A DNA stretch of 64,000 nt, from the NCBI GenBank assembly GCA_020747065.1, contig JAGMVK010000011.1:1736001-1800000 (forward strand), in the 5' to 3' direction. The notes beneath the pieces were generated by a model. That model ran no database searches. It saw only the letters and a list, made by a program, of their open reading frames with translations, and was not told the DNA's origin. Shown here piece after piece: positions 1 to 11,010 of the stretch. How positions within the stretch are numbered: the first letter of the stretch is position 1; each line of letters opens with the position of its first letter. This DNA is from Cadophora sp. MPI-SDFR-AT-0126 (taxonomy: Eukaryota > Ascomycota > Leotiomycetes > Helotiales > Ploettnerulaceae). A program made the position numbers and the translations under genes.

Positions 1-41
1 TTCATTTCCGCGATAATAGTACCTATACTAAAGGTTCACAG

Positions 42-1473
42 AGTGGAATAAGCAAGGATCGCTCGACCAGCTTCTCAAAGTTTACCAGGATTTCGATCCA
101 AAACTCCTTGCTCTATTCAGGAAAGCTGATCCCGACAGCTTAAAGGTATGGAAGCTGCTCGATATGGAGGTTTTGCCTACTTGGGTGAAGGGGAAGTTGG
201 CGATTTTGGGAGATGCAGCACATCCATTCCTTCCACGTAAGTCCCTCTACTCTGAGTATATTCTAATTAAGCACATACTGACGAGAACTAGACCAAGGTC
301 AAGGTGGTGGGGTTGCGATGGAAGATGCCGCCACTCTGTCCGTTGTGCTCCCTCTTGGTACCACCCCAGAAGAGATTCCTGAACGATTGCAACTGTACGA
401 GAAGATTCGGTACGAACGAGCCAACAACATCCAAGAATATTCTCGTCAAGCTGGGAAGGACTTTGTAGACGGGAAGCCCACGGTTGACAGTACGTACCCA
501 CTCTGAGTTTGTGCAAACCGAACTGACTTCGGAAGTGATGAAATACACAGCATACAACTTCGGCTTCGACGAATACGACAACTCAACTAACATCTTCACC
601 AAATGGCGTCGAAACAAAAATCCTAATGTCTATTGGCGCATGCCAGTCGCGTTTGGCCCAGCACCAGGACCGCGACAAGACATCTGGGGAAATCCTCGAC
701 CATCACTCGCCCAGACCTTCCTCACAGCCTCCATCAAATTCAAAACCTCCCGCACATTCCTGCAAAACCTTTTCCCAACCGAGTCCTTCAAATTCAAATC
801 TCCCGGCTCAGTGGCTTATGCAAGCTTCTCAACTACCACACTGGGCAACATGACTTGGCTCGGAGGAGGCGGCTACAACCACTTCGGCCTGTACATTCAC
901 GGCGTGCAGTACACGAAAAAGGACGGCTCGACTATCGATGGAACTTACATGCCTCTTCTCTTCGAATCGCTCACTGATCCTATCGTGAGTGGAAGAGATG
1001 AGCTAGGCATGCCGAAAGTGTACTGCGCCATTGACATCCATCGTCGAGCATCCAGCTACCGTATGGCTGCATCATGGCAAGGCGCCAAGTTCTGCGACTT
1101 CACGCTCGAGGGACTAGAGACGGTCGATCCGAGCGCTGAGAAGGGCACTATCGGAGGAGAAGCCGACTACGGAATCTTGGTGCACAGATATATCCCGGCT
1201 GTCGGCCGTGAAATGAAGGGGAAAGCAGATGCTGAATACTCGGTTGTGGTGCCGCATGAAGAGGAGTCGAAAGTCGTTCCAAGTACGGTGAAGAAAGTCG
1301 AGAAGCCTACGAGGGCGAGTGTCAAGTTTGATTCTTTGGACGTGGATGCACTGCCGACGCTGCATCATATTGTTTCTGTATTGGTGGATATTCCCATTTA
1401 TGAGGTCGTTGGATCGAAGATCGTGGAAGGTACGGGAGTGCCCGATGTTAGTTCAGCAAGGAGGATTGAATAG
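42..1473 (+). CDS. FAD-dependent monooxygenase fused to an acetoacetate-decarboxylase-like domain (5' partial)
   Basis: Exons 42-236, 292-489 and 536-1473; the 5' part lies before the window, and the first visible exon follows an acceptor at 40-41. The first half is the C-terminal part of a flavoprotein hydroxylase (salicylate-hydroxylase/PHBH type). It shows the FAD-binding GDAAHPFLPH motif followed by GQGGGVAMEDA, which is rebuilt exactly across the 55-nt intron. A 46-nt intron (490-535, GTACGT...AG) then joins it in phase to about 310 residues resembling the acetoacetate decarboxylase (ADC) superfamily. That part includes the GMPK segment, whose lysine codon (1015-1017) matches the Schiff-base lysine region of ADC. 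I infer a bifunctional enzyme that hydroxylates a substrate and then acts on a keto-acid; substrate unknown. The alternative is two genes, with the ADC part starting at ATG 538, but that leaves only about 30 nt between them. Neighbour on the right is a convergent cupin gene. Confidence 0.8.
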
Positions 1474-1799
1474 TTGCGTTCTGTAATGGTGATTAGCTAC
1501 TTCAACAATTTCTAGCGTCATACGAATTATTTATTCTTGACTCTTACGTTCTGTTTGGGCGGGATTGGGGCCAACAAGCCACTTCGCTACTTGTGCGATT
1601 CTCTGAAGCAGCTGTGTAATTTTGAAAACATTTAAGCGAGCAAGTCTTCCGAAATCTAATGGGAACCCCTGTGGCTTTTGTCTGCTCTTCCCTAAACATA
1701 CACGAACTCAAAATCAAGCCATGATAGATTCTCCGTGGGGAAACATCAAACTGCAAGCTTTGAACGCATTAGATTTTCAAATGATAGGCAGGATAATAT
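1474..1799. other. Convergent 3' intergenic region
   Basis: Lies between the ends of the monooxygenase fusion gene and the cupin gene. It is AT-rich and no reading frame with coding character was seen. It probably holds both 3' UTRs and poly(A) sites. Confidence 0.5.
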
Positions 1800-2436
1800 T
1801 CAATTTCCCGACTTTGGAACTTCTAATCCCCCATAATCCTCTCCCAACTTCTTGCCCTCAACCTGAATAGGTTTACTCTCCTGCAGAATATACAACATAC
1901 GAGCCCAATTCGTCTGGCTCATATTCTTCCACGCATGGATGGTGCCACGTTGCACACTCATATCCCCTCTTTCCATCACTCTGGATTCTCCATCGTCCAG
2001 AATGAGCTCCACAGACCCGTCCAACACAACTCCATAATCTAGAGATACAGTTCTATGCATGGGAGATGTCGCTCCTGGCGGCATGTCCACGAGGCGAAGC
2101 ACAGTGCCTCCGGGTATCATGACACCGGGTAGTTTCTCGAGATAATCTGAAGGACGTCAGAATTGGATATCCCCAGCAGGATACTGACGTACTTGAGTAA
2201 TTGTTGATATCAGTGTTATTGCCCATCTCCACAGGTGTCTGATTGGTAGCATAGCAAAGCGAGAAAATGGCATCATTAGGAATTTGCTGGAAAGGAATCT
2301 CTTCTGGTAAATCAGAGCTGAAAATTGCCTTGCCGGATTCATCATGTGTGGTTATGAAGCGCTTTGGGTGGGAGAGCCCTCGCGAAGAAGCTAGTGGGAC
2401 TTCTGTCGTGTATGATGGGTATTGTTTCGGAGACAT
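1800..2436 (-). CDS. Small cupin-domain protein
   Basis: Two exons, complement(1800-2146, 2193-2436), 196 aa, start ATG at 2436. The 46-nt intron (GTACGT...TTCAG) restores Asn-Tyr at the join. The C-terminal half is a single cupin barrel: an N-terminal motif around SPMHRTVSLDYGVVLDG and a second motif RGDMSVQRGTIHAWKN, with His residues in the positions usual for metal binding. The N-terminal ~80 residues resemble the leader of many fungal cupin proteins that follow oxidoreductases. No reaction can be assigned; such proteins may be isomerases, dioxygenases or non-enzymatic. It faces the fused monooxygenase tail-to-tail and shares its upstream region with the CocE-type hydrolase. Confidence 0.8.
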
Positions 2437-2852
2437 TTTGAGCACGAGTTTCGAGAGTTTGAGTGTCAATTACAAGACGCTTGATAGAGTGAGCTCAGGC
2501 TGTAAGATTTCAATTAATTTGTAAGTGACTTCTGACTTCGGACTTGATGGAATGCCGAGTCCAGCTTCTGCCACAAAACCCCAGAACAGACTTTCCCCCG
2601 CATTCGGGATTGCTGTTATGACTTCTGGGGGACGCGTAGAGGGGTAATCAAAAAGCGGGAAGAGCGGGAATGGCTTCGGCCCCTCCACGACCCCACCTCC
2701 ACTTACTCCCGGTTCCTCTCCCCTGAGCGGACTTGGGATGTACGGAGCTCGGCACATCAGAATGGACCGTACCGATGTGATTTCATTTTCTTCTATAGAG
2801 ATTTATCTTTCGGTAGTCGTAATCCAGAGCTCAATTATCGACAAACTTGAAC
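2437..2852. promoter_or_regulatory. Divergent promoter region, cupin / CocE hydrolase
   Basis: This 416-bp region separates two divergently transcribed genes and must contain both promoters. I could not single out a convincing transcription-factor site. Confidence 0.45.
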
Positions 2853-4787
2853 ATGGCGACTTCAAACAAAATCAAAGACATCCGAACCCTTCACCGAGAC
2901 GAGGAAAATGACCTCATCTTCGAGAAAAATGTCTCAATTCCCCTCAAAGCTTCTGATCTGCCTGTACGAGCAAATGTGTACAGGCCAATCAGCACAGAAA
3001 ATGGAGACAAGTTTCCTGTGTTGATCACGTACGGCCCATATGGCAAAGACATTGCCTATGCCACCTTCTACAAGGGTTCCTTCGATGAGGTTAATCCTGA
3101 GCACAGAAGCAAATACAGCGCTTGGGAGACACCAGATCCTGTATTTTGGACTGCGAGGGGGTATGTCGTGGTTCGAGCAGATGAACGGGGTCTGGGCCAA
3201 AGTCCGGGGTTGTTGGATACTATGAGTCGGGGGACAAGCGAATGCTTCTTTGACGTGGTAGAATGGGCTGCTGAGCAATCGTGGAGCTCGGGGAAAGTTG
3301 GGCTCTTGGGTATCAGTTACTACGCAGGTATGTCTCCCTTCCCGTAAGCACAGAGTATGGAGTTGACGCATGATTAGGTAGTCAATGGCGAGTTGCAGCT
3401 AGAAGACCGAAAGGCTTGGCTGCGATTATTCCCTGGGAAGGGATGGCGGATTACTACCGAGATCGTTGCAGGCATGGAGGAATTCTTTCAAACAAGTTCA
3501 TCTCATTTTGGTGGAACCGCCAGGTTTTGGTAAACCAGTACGGAAAGCCAGGAAGATCAAAATTGACATTCCCACCTGATGGACCTGGAGCACGAGGACA
3601 GGAAGACACTATCGAGGGAGATCTGTCAGAAGATGCACTCAAAAGCAACCGAAAAGACCAGACCGAAGATAATGAAGCCAACAGGTATCGAGACGATGAT
3701 TACTACGCCTCGAAAGAGTTCCGTCTCGAGGACATTGAAGTTCCAGTGCTCTCAGTTGCAAACTGGGGAGGCATCAACTTGCATCTTAGAGGAAATGTGG
3801 AGGGGTACACCTGGGCAGGATCGAAGTTCAAGTACTTGAGATTCATCACTGGTCGCCATGATCTCCCATTCTAGTGAGAGAACTTTCCAATGCTATCAGA
3901 GTCGAAACTGACAAAAGAACAGCTATCAGAAGGAAGTCGAGATCCAAAAGTCATTCCTGGATGCCTTCCTGAAAGGAGAAGATTCATATGGCTGGACTGT
4001 ACCTGGAAAGGTTGCACCGGTTACTCTAACTCTACGGAAAGGGAATGTTGGTTTCAACGATGCAGTGGCTGAATCGGCCTACACCAAGAGGGAAGAATCC
4101 GCCTGGCCGCTGCCATCAACTCAATACATCAAGTATTACCTGAGATCAGATAATAGCCTGTCCCCAACCCAAGTCAAATCAGACAAGGAATCACAAATCT
4201 CATACTCAGCACTCGGTTCGATTGACCGAAAAGATCACTTCGCAAGATTCGAGACCACACCATTCGAGAAAGAGACCGAAATCACGGGTCATGTTCTGGC
4301 GCACCTGAATGTTTCTATGACTCCAGATTCAAACGAACAAGAGGGTGGTGACAAAGACATCGATCTGTTCCTCACCTTGAGATACATCGACCCCAGCGGC
4401 AAAGAAGTACTGTATACAGGTACAGCCGGAGACGGTGTTCCCCTCACCAAAGGCTGGCTGCGCTGTTCCATGCGTAAGATCCATGACGAGAACCATAGAC
4501 ATCGGGAATATATGCCACACAGGGAATATTTGTCGACAGATGTCCAGCCTGTGAAAGCGAACGAGGTCTATGGAGTTGATGTTGAGATCTGGCCGACGAA
4601 TGTGGTCGTTGAGAAGGGAGGGAAGATTGTGCTGGAGGTTGCGAGTGGGGATACACAAGGTTGTGGTATTTTCCAGCATGCGAGTGATGTGGACAGACCT
4701 GAGAGCAAGTTTAAGGGAATTAATGTGCTGCATTTTGGAGGTGGAAGAGAAAATTATGTTACTCTGCCCGTCATTCCCTCGAAATAG
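2853..4787 (+). CDS. CocE/NonD family hydrolase (X-Pro dipeptidyl-peptidase S15-like)
   Basis: Three exons, 2853-3327, 3378-3873 and 3923-4787, coding 611 aa; both introns are 49-50 nt and in phase. The N-terminal half is an alpha/beta hydrolase. It has a VLITYGPYG strand-turn, the ADERGLGQSPG segment, and a nucleophile elbow GISYYAG (about residues 154-160, Ser at the centre) interrupted by intron 1. The catalytic His is probably in GRHDLPFYY, rebuilt across intron 2. I cannot confidently place the acid residue. The C-terminal ~230 residues form the jelly-roll domain usual in this family. Related bacterial enzymes hydrolyse esters, amides or X-Pro peptides; the substrate here is unknown. No signal peptide is seen, so it is probably cytosolic. 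Confidence 0.9.
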
Positions 4788-5170
4788 ATAGAATTGGTTT
4801 GAGTAATGAAATCTTTTGGACTGAAATGGTGCAACCATTCGTCGCAATAAGCTCCCTCCCTGCCTTGTGTTCACTGGAACCTGACTTTGAGTCTCGAGAA
4901 ATACGCGAGCTTGGTAGAATTACAGCCCCTTCTCTCTAATTGTAAAGATCGTATCTGCAGAGTCTCCCCAGACTTTCACGGCATAGAATTTTTGAGATGA
5001 GATGGCAGAATTAGACCGAAAAGCCGCTCGCGGGAACAAAGATCATCTATCAACAGCATCATATCTCCTCAGCTGACGCTCATAATTGAAGCCATTCTCT
5101 GCAAAAATTTCCCAAAAGACAATCCAGTAATCCAGAGTAGCTCTTGTCACAAAACTGCTACATAAATCCA
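4788..5170. other. Convergent 3' intergenic region
   Basis: Between the CocE gene and the small minus-strand gene. Nothing beyond presumed 3' UTRs was seen. Confidence 0.4.
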
Positions 5171-5595
5171 TCACCATTCGCCTCCAATTGCGTACTTGAA
5201 AGTCTTCGTAAACACTTTGCCACCTGTTGCTCCCCAAAGTTGTGCCATTCCCTGCAGAGATCATCAGTATTGATCTGATCTCATAGCCCTCCATGTCAAC
5301 TTACAGCATTCAACGAAACTCCAGTAAACATCACATTGAGAAATAATTGTTCCCCAGGATTTGCACCAAGCGGTCTCTCGGATCGATCCAAATTTTTGTT
5401 TACTGGTCGGCGTGGAGGCACTCTATGGTAATTTCGAGGCCAAGACGGAGGATTTGCGACAGTATTCGGTTGCCTTGAGTTGAGCGATTCTACAGGTCGT
5501 GTTTCTTGAGTGTCTCCTGTGACATGGACTTCGTAATCTCCAAGTGTCTGCTGAAGAGATAGGGTGATAGGGTTCGCGGTCGTGGTGACAGACAT
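5171..5595 (-). CDS. Small conserved-looking hypothetical protein
   Basis: Two exons, complement(5171-5251, 5305-5595), 123 aa, start ATG at 5595. A phase-0 intron (GTAAGT...TGCAG) of 53 nt joins VMFTGVSLNA to GMAQLWGATGGKVFTK. I do not recognise the family. The N-terminal ~75 residues are polar and Pro/Arg/Asn-rich, hence probably disordered. The last ~40 residues are more hydrophobic, with small residues and Gly pairs that could form an amphipathic or membrane-associated helix. The clean intron with matching phase and the ending just after it support a real gene. It is divergent from the ALDH-like gene. Confidence 0.6.
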
Positions 5596-5956
5596 GATGG
5601 ATATGTGAATGGGACAACCAGAACTTCGAAGTCAGAAAAGAGTGTGAGATATGAACAACATTCGGGCTTTCGTTTTGTCCCTCGCGTTTCAGTGCAATCT
5701 TGGCTTTCGGGCCAGACCTCAAGGCCCTTGCCACCGAAGCGCAAGATCCGAAGCGGCCGCCACCACATCCCGCCTTCCACTTTACCCCACCATCCGCAAC
5801 ACTATGGAGTGGATTCCGGTCATGCATCGGTCGGAAGACCCTAGGCATCACGGAGCTGGAGCTCCTTAGCTTCTGATGTTCTTTAATTGTAGATGGACTG
5901 TTCCCGGACTTTCATTGCGTCGTATCAATTTTTTTTCTTGTCAATTCACGTCCACA
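5596..5956. promoter_or_regulatory. Divergent promoter region, hypothetical / ALDH-like
   Basis: A 361-bp region holding the start regions of two divergent genes. It contains a NotI-like GC-rich patch near 5750. No specific operator was identified. Confidence 0.4.
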
Positions 5957-7565
5957 ATGGGATCTTCAGCTGGAATGGACCAGATCAGAGCTGCTGTTGT
6001 TGACGGACGGACAGCGAATGTCAGGTACCGTCAGAATGAGCTTCAAGCCTTACATCGAACACTCTGTAGCAATGTCGACGAGATCCTGCTAGCTGTCACC
6101 AAAGATGGCAGTGGAGATGGATCAACAGAACCGAGCTTCGAAGCGGATGCGGAATACTCGCATACGATGAGCGCCGTCAAGCAGTTTTACTCATCTTTAA
6201 ACTTCGAGCAATCACATAAAGATGAGTATCTGCTTGCCAATGGTGTGGACAATCCATCACGAAGAGTTGGGAAGGGACTTGTGGTCATTCGACCGACGAC
6301 TCATACGCGGTTTTACTCGGTCGTTTGTCCAATCGCTGCTGCTATAACTGCTGGAAATTGTGTCTGTTTGGAGGTATGTTTGATAGAAATCAAACGATGT
6401 TCGGAGCTGACATTCATGTAGCTGGAAGATACGATGCTGAATATTGATCGAGTTCTAAAGAAAATTTTGGCACAGGCACTGGATGATGATACATTCTACA
6501 TTTCGAACAGCGTCGTCCAAGAGCAATCTGCGTTCGTAGTGGATCAGACATCGACAACAACTCAGCCTACCTTGAACCAGCTCTCCTCAAACGCCTCATC
6601 TCGGACAATTGCGATCGTGGATCGAGCTGCGGATCTCGAGCTCGCTGCAAAAACTATCATCAATGCTCGATTCAGCTTTCAAGGCCACTCGACTTACAGT
6701 CCCGACTTGGTGATTGTAAATGACTTCGTCAAAGCGAAGTTTACAGAAGCTTGCATCCAGTATGCTAGCAAGTTCCATACCAAAAAGTCACACCGACGAC
6801 AGCAGGTTCCGAGTCAGACCAAGAAGGCGTTCAAGGAGGCCGAGGAAAAGGGCCAGATTTCTGTGTTTGGGTCGAGTGATTTTGTGCTCGCTGATGTTAA
6901 AGAGAGGTAAGCGACTCCAACAATCCATTTGAGTAAAGCTGACTTTTGCAGAAACTGCTCAATTACAAAGATGAAAGTATCTGGTTGCTACCTTCCTCTC
7001 CTTGAGTGCACCAGTCTAGTGGACGCTCTCATGTCACAAAAATCAGAGTAAGTGCTCCAGTCAATCACATGAGGCAGCGAACTAACGAATCAGATCTACT
7101 TTCCTCGCAGCATATCTCTTTTCCGATCCTCCCACAGCCAAATTCCTAGCTCAGCACCTTGACGCAGCTGTAACCTACGTCAACCAGATCCCAGCACATC
7201 TACTCATCGGTCCCGCCGCACCGATCAATTCGCAATCTCCAGCGTTTCCGCACAAATACAACACCGAGATGTTCTCCTCGGAGCGGCCAGAGTATATTTC
7301 TGCACCGTCGAAGGAGCTGCTCGCTCTTGAAAGCATTCTCGGTGGAAGGGATGCTACAGGAAGCGAAGAATTGCTCGTCAGAGAACTTCGGAAGAATGCT
7401 GCAGAGCCGTTGCCGAAGACTGGGCAGCCATTGGGCCATGCTGTGGGTTTCTTTGAGCAGGGCATTTTCTTGGGTGCTGGGTTGTTTTTGAGTATCGTTA
7501 TTCCATCTCTGGCGTATGGGTCTTGGATTCTTGGGAGGGGGGCTTGGAGGTTGGCGAAGCGTTGA
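5957..7565 (+). CDS. Aldehyde-dehydrogenase-like protein, probably inactive, with C-terminal membrane segment
   Basis: Four exons, 5957-6373, 6422-6906, 6952-7047 and 7094-7565, coding 489 aa, the normal length for ALDH. The fold is recognisable (CPIAAAITAGNCVCLELE; AIVDRAADLELAAK; the C-terminal Phe-rich segment). The closest layout is the ALDH3/fatty-aldehyde type, including a hydrophobic C-terminal tail (FLGAGLFLSIVIPSLAYG then GRGAWRLAKR) likely to anchor it in a membrane. All three core catalytic elements are changed. The Asn-containing WNYPF segment reads TTHTRFYSV. The Glu-bearing ELGGK motif is missing. The GQxC catalytic Cys position reads GHSTYS, with no Cys. The frames and splice joins are intact, so this is a pseudoenzyme rather than a pseudogene. 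Role unknown. Confidence 0.85.
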
Positions 7566-7812
7566 TGAATTTATGGACTTTCTCATACATATGACTGAGC
7601 TTGTTTTGTTCTTGCAGAATTGAAGACTTGATAGTCTCATGAACATTTCTGGTTTACAGTAAAACCACCTCATTTGTAAATTATCATTGGAAGTTTTGTT
7701 TATTCGCCAGGCTTCAGTCTTGTTCAATGAGAGGACAGGACGGGACATATGAACATCACTTTCGCTCGCACTCCCACTGAATTATTTTGTAATCTCTTTC
7801 ACAAGCGTTTAT

Positions 7813-8607
7813 CTAATCAATAAACAACCCCCCACTAGCCGTCAAATTCAACCCATTAATCCAGCTCGCCCTCGGCTCACACAAAAACCCAACCGCAAAG
7901 GCAATCTCATCCGGCCTGGCCATCCTCTTCCCCACAGGCGTCTGATCCATAACCGGTTGCATCTCCTTCATGAACGCCTCTCCAGCTGCCGCAAAACCCT
8001 CCGTCATGGTCGGCCCAGGACTAACAGCATTAACCGTACATCCATACTTGGGTGGCAGTTCCTTCGCCCAGCACCGCGTGAAGGAATCCACCATCCCCTT
8101 CGTCCCAGCGTAGATAGTCTGCAGCGGTGGCGCCGCCCGCGACGATATACTGTCGATGTTGACGATCCTGCCACCCTGCCTTACTAAATGCGGTAGCGCA
8201 GCTTGCGTCAGGAGGAATGTCCCGCGCCCGTTCAGATTCACCAGCGAGTCCCAGTGCTCCAGCGTCTGCTGCTCAAGCGGGAGATTCACGGCCAGCGCGG
8301 CATTGTTGACCAGGATGTCGATCTTGCCGAACTCTTTTACCGCTGCGTCGACTAGTGTCTGGGGACCTTCGATGGTGGAGATGTCGGCGCAGACGGCGAT
8401 GGTTTTGGTTGGGAAGGAGGAGATTAGATCCTGTGCCTGAGAGGAGAGGGATGGGAAGGGGTAGTTGAGAACGATGTTGCTGCCGCGGGAGGAGAGCTCG
8501 CGGGCGATTGCTAGGCCGATTCCTGAGGAGGAGCCGCTGATTATGGCGGTTTTGCCTTGCAGCGTTTGGGCGGGGGTGAGATCTGGATTGGTGGAAGTTG
8601 AAGCCAT
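7813..8607 (-). CDS. Short-chain dehydrogenase/reductase (classical SDR, FabG-like)
   Basis: Single exon, 264 aa. It has a complete classical SDR signature: cofactor loop SGSSSGIG (TGxxxGxG type) near residue 25, NNAA near residue 100, catalytic Ser in NIDSISSR and the YxxxK pair in TIYAGTKG. The PG motif (VSPGPTMT) follows. The N-terminal ~15 residues are a short polar leader without targeting features. It probably reduces a carbonyl with NAD(P)H; substrate unknown. Fungal FabG-like SDRs of this kind occur both in secondary metabolism and in general detoxification. The gene is convergent with the ALDH-like gene and divergent from the HpsN-like dehydrogenase. Confidence 0.9.
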   Translation of the reverse strand: MASTSTNPDLTPAQTLQGKTAIISGSSSGIGLAIARELSSRGSNIVLNYPFPSLSSQAQDLISSFPTKTIAVCADISTIEGPQTLVDAAVKEFGKIDILVNNAALAVNLPLEQQTLEHWDSLVNLNGRGTFLLTQAALPHLVRQGGRIVNIDSISSRAAPPLQTIYAGTKGMVDSFTRCWAKELPPKYGCTVNAVSPGPTMTEGFAAAGEAFMKEMQPVMDQTPVGKRMARPDEIAFAVGFLCEPRASWINGLNLTASGGLFID

Positions 8608-9572
8608 GCTGGTAGGGTATTGAGATTTCTTGTTTGGAGGAAGAAATTCAAAAGATCTGATGCAGCTCTGTGCTCACAAATTTGAAGCCGCTATTGGCGT
8701 GAACCGTGGAGCCTTTTAGGAAGTACTGATGATAAACTTAAAAAATCTCTTTAGCTCTGCTTCGCACAAGTGTATAATATGACAGACTTACAATGATCTT
8801 CCAGTTTGCAAAACGTTACGTCTACTTCGTCTATCGGTAATGTAAACAAAAATATTCCCAAAACCTTGTAGATACCTACCTTCTGTTGTTGGAGCTAGTT
8901 CGAAGTTAGTCTGGGAACCGGCACAACCACGACTTTCCCGAAGAACGAATGGAGGTTAAGGTTTGCGGAGTTCGACATTGGCAAAAAGCTATCTCAACAC
9001 TGCTTGCAATACCCACAAACAGCTACCTACGGAGTTGCAGGCGTTGTGGGGGTGAACTGCCATGCCGGCAGTCGTCGTGAATGCGGTTCCGAACGTGCTC
9101 GGGATTGCGGGGGCGGGGTAATATCGTTCGAAACATGCAGGTAGACGTGTGCTTGTGACTACCCCTCGTCGGTTTCTAGACACTCTAGCTTACATTTGAA
9201 CGGAATTCCTGTGCAGTATCTCTTCGATTGTGGTTTTTTGTGGTTCGATTCCTTCTCCACATCAGAAGATACTTGAGAAAGGCATCGGCTCGCTTACATA
9301 TAGGGGGGTATTTGACCCACTTTACCGAGCCGAAGTCAACAATGCCTGTTGGGATTCCGATACGAAATCCGTCATGCTAACTTCATTAATGCATGAATTC
9401 CGTCTGTGTGATCGGAAGAGGTATAGACTAATATAGGGTCGAGCTTAATTTCCAGAGCTCACCAGATGGAAGCTTAAGAAATCGCGAACCAAAAGTGTTG
9501 CGAATCACTCGTGAAATAACACAACCAGCCCTTGCAAGTCCACTTCAAGAATTTGACACACAGAAAACAAAC
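8608..9572. promoter_or_regulatory. 965-bp divergent intergenic region
   Basis: Upstream of both the SDR (minus) and the histidinol-dehydrogenase-like gene (plus). Short open frames exist but none with protein-like content. A tRNA-like B-box string near 9241-9252 has no matching A box or arms. Confidence 0.4.
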
Positions 9573-11010
9573 ATGGCACGGCATCTGAAGACGGGTGCTC
9601 CAAGCACAGCATCCTCAACCAGCAATGCACCATCCAACGTTCCATCCATTGTAACCGGAGTCATCGACTCGATTCGCAAAGACGGCGACTCAGCCGTGCG
9701 CTCCTATTCCGAGAAATTCGACAAATGGTCACCCAAGTCATTCAAGCTCTCCAAAGAAGAAATCGAGAAGATCATCTCCACGCTCCCAGAGCAGGTAATC
9801 AAGGACATCAAAGAAGTGCAACATAATGTTCGGACTTTCGCGCAGGCTCAAAAGGATAGCTTGAAGGAGTTTGAGTTGGAGATTCAGCCGGGTGTGTTTT
9901 TGGGGCAGAAGAATATTCCGATCAATTCTGTTGGATGGTGAGTATTTTCTGGAGACTGTTGAGCGGCATTTCGTTGATAAATGCGCAGCTATATCCCTGG
10001 TGGTCGATATCCTCTCCTAGCATCTGCACACATGACCATCCTGACAGCGAAAGTCGCCGGCGTTCCACACGTAATGGGCTTCACACCCCCAATCAACGGC
10101 TCTATACCCGCAGCAACGGTCGCAGCCATGTTTTTTGCAGGTGCAGATTCCATCTACATTCTTGGAGGCGTCCAAGCGGTTGCAGCAATGGCACTAGGAA
10201 CTGAAACCATCCCCAAGGTAGATTTCATCGCCGGACCAGGAAACGCATTCGTCGCTGAAGCCAAGAGACAATTCTTTGGTGCAGTAGGAATTGATCTCTT
10301 TGCAGGACCAACGGAAGTCTTAATCGTAGCGGACGAATTTGCGGATCCTTTCACCGTGGCCACCGACTTGTTGAGTCAAGCTGAACATGGTCCTGATACA
10401 CCAGCTGTGCTCATCACAACATCGGAAGAACTGGGACGTGAAACTATGAGATTGGTGGATGTGATTCTACCGAATATGCAGACTGGTGAGCTTGCAGGCA
10501 CGAGTTGGAGAGACTATGGTGAGGTTTGGGTTGTGGATAATCTGGACGAGGCATACAAATTGGCAGATGTGTATGCCAGTGAGCATGTCCAGATTCTGAC
10601 GCAGAATCCACGAGAGGCACTTGTCAAGATGACGAATTACGGAGCTCTGTTCTTGGGAGAGAAGACTTGTGTGAGCTATGGTGACAAGGTACATTTTCCC
10701 ACCGCACAATGTTACACGCAACACTGACCCAACCCAGGTCATTGGCACCAACCATGTTCTCCCAACGCGTGGAGCGGCGAGATATACCGGCGGTCTTTGG
10801 GTCGGTAAATACTTGAAGACTTGCACATACCAAGAAGTTCGATCTGAACAGGCGAGTGGTGAGCTAGGACGGTTGTGTGGTCGTGCTGCACGAGTGGAGA
10901 ATTTTGAAGGACACGCTCGATCTGGAGATTTGAGAGCGCAGCAGTTCTTGAAGGATGATCATGAATGGATCAATGTGGCGCAGAAGCAGAGGCCAGAACA
11001 TCGGTTGTAG
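9573..11010 (+). CDS. Histidinol dehydrogenase superfamily enzyme, HpsN-like (probable polyol or sulfonate dehydrogenase)
   Basis: Three exons, 9573-9937, 9989-10688 and 10738-11010, coding 445 aa; start is the first ATG (ACAAACATGGC). The fold and motifs are those of the HisD superfamily: CYIPGGRYPL, GFTPP, FIAGPGN, FAGPTE, SQAEHGPDT (metal and substrate residues) and TNHVLPT. After TNHVLPT the sequence reads RGAARYTGGLWVGKYLKT, which resembles sulfopropanediol 3-dehydrogenase (HpsN)-type members rather than true HisD. Fungal histidine biosynthesis normally uses the trifunctional HIS4, so a free-standing enzyme is unlikely to serve that pathway. I infer NAD-dependent two-step oxidation of an alcohol to an acid. 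Bacterial transfer is possible, though it carries three introns' worth of normal fungal structure (two introns). Confidence 0.85.

Noticed and set aside
9241..9252. String resembling a tRNA B box (GGTTCGATTCC)
   Set aside because: No A box at the right distance and flanks cannot form acceptor, D or anticodon arms.
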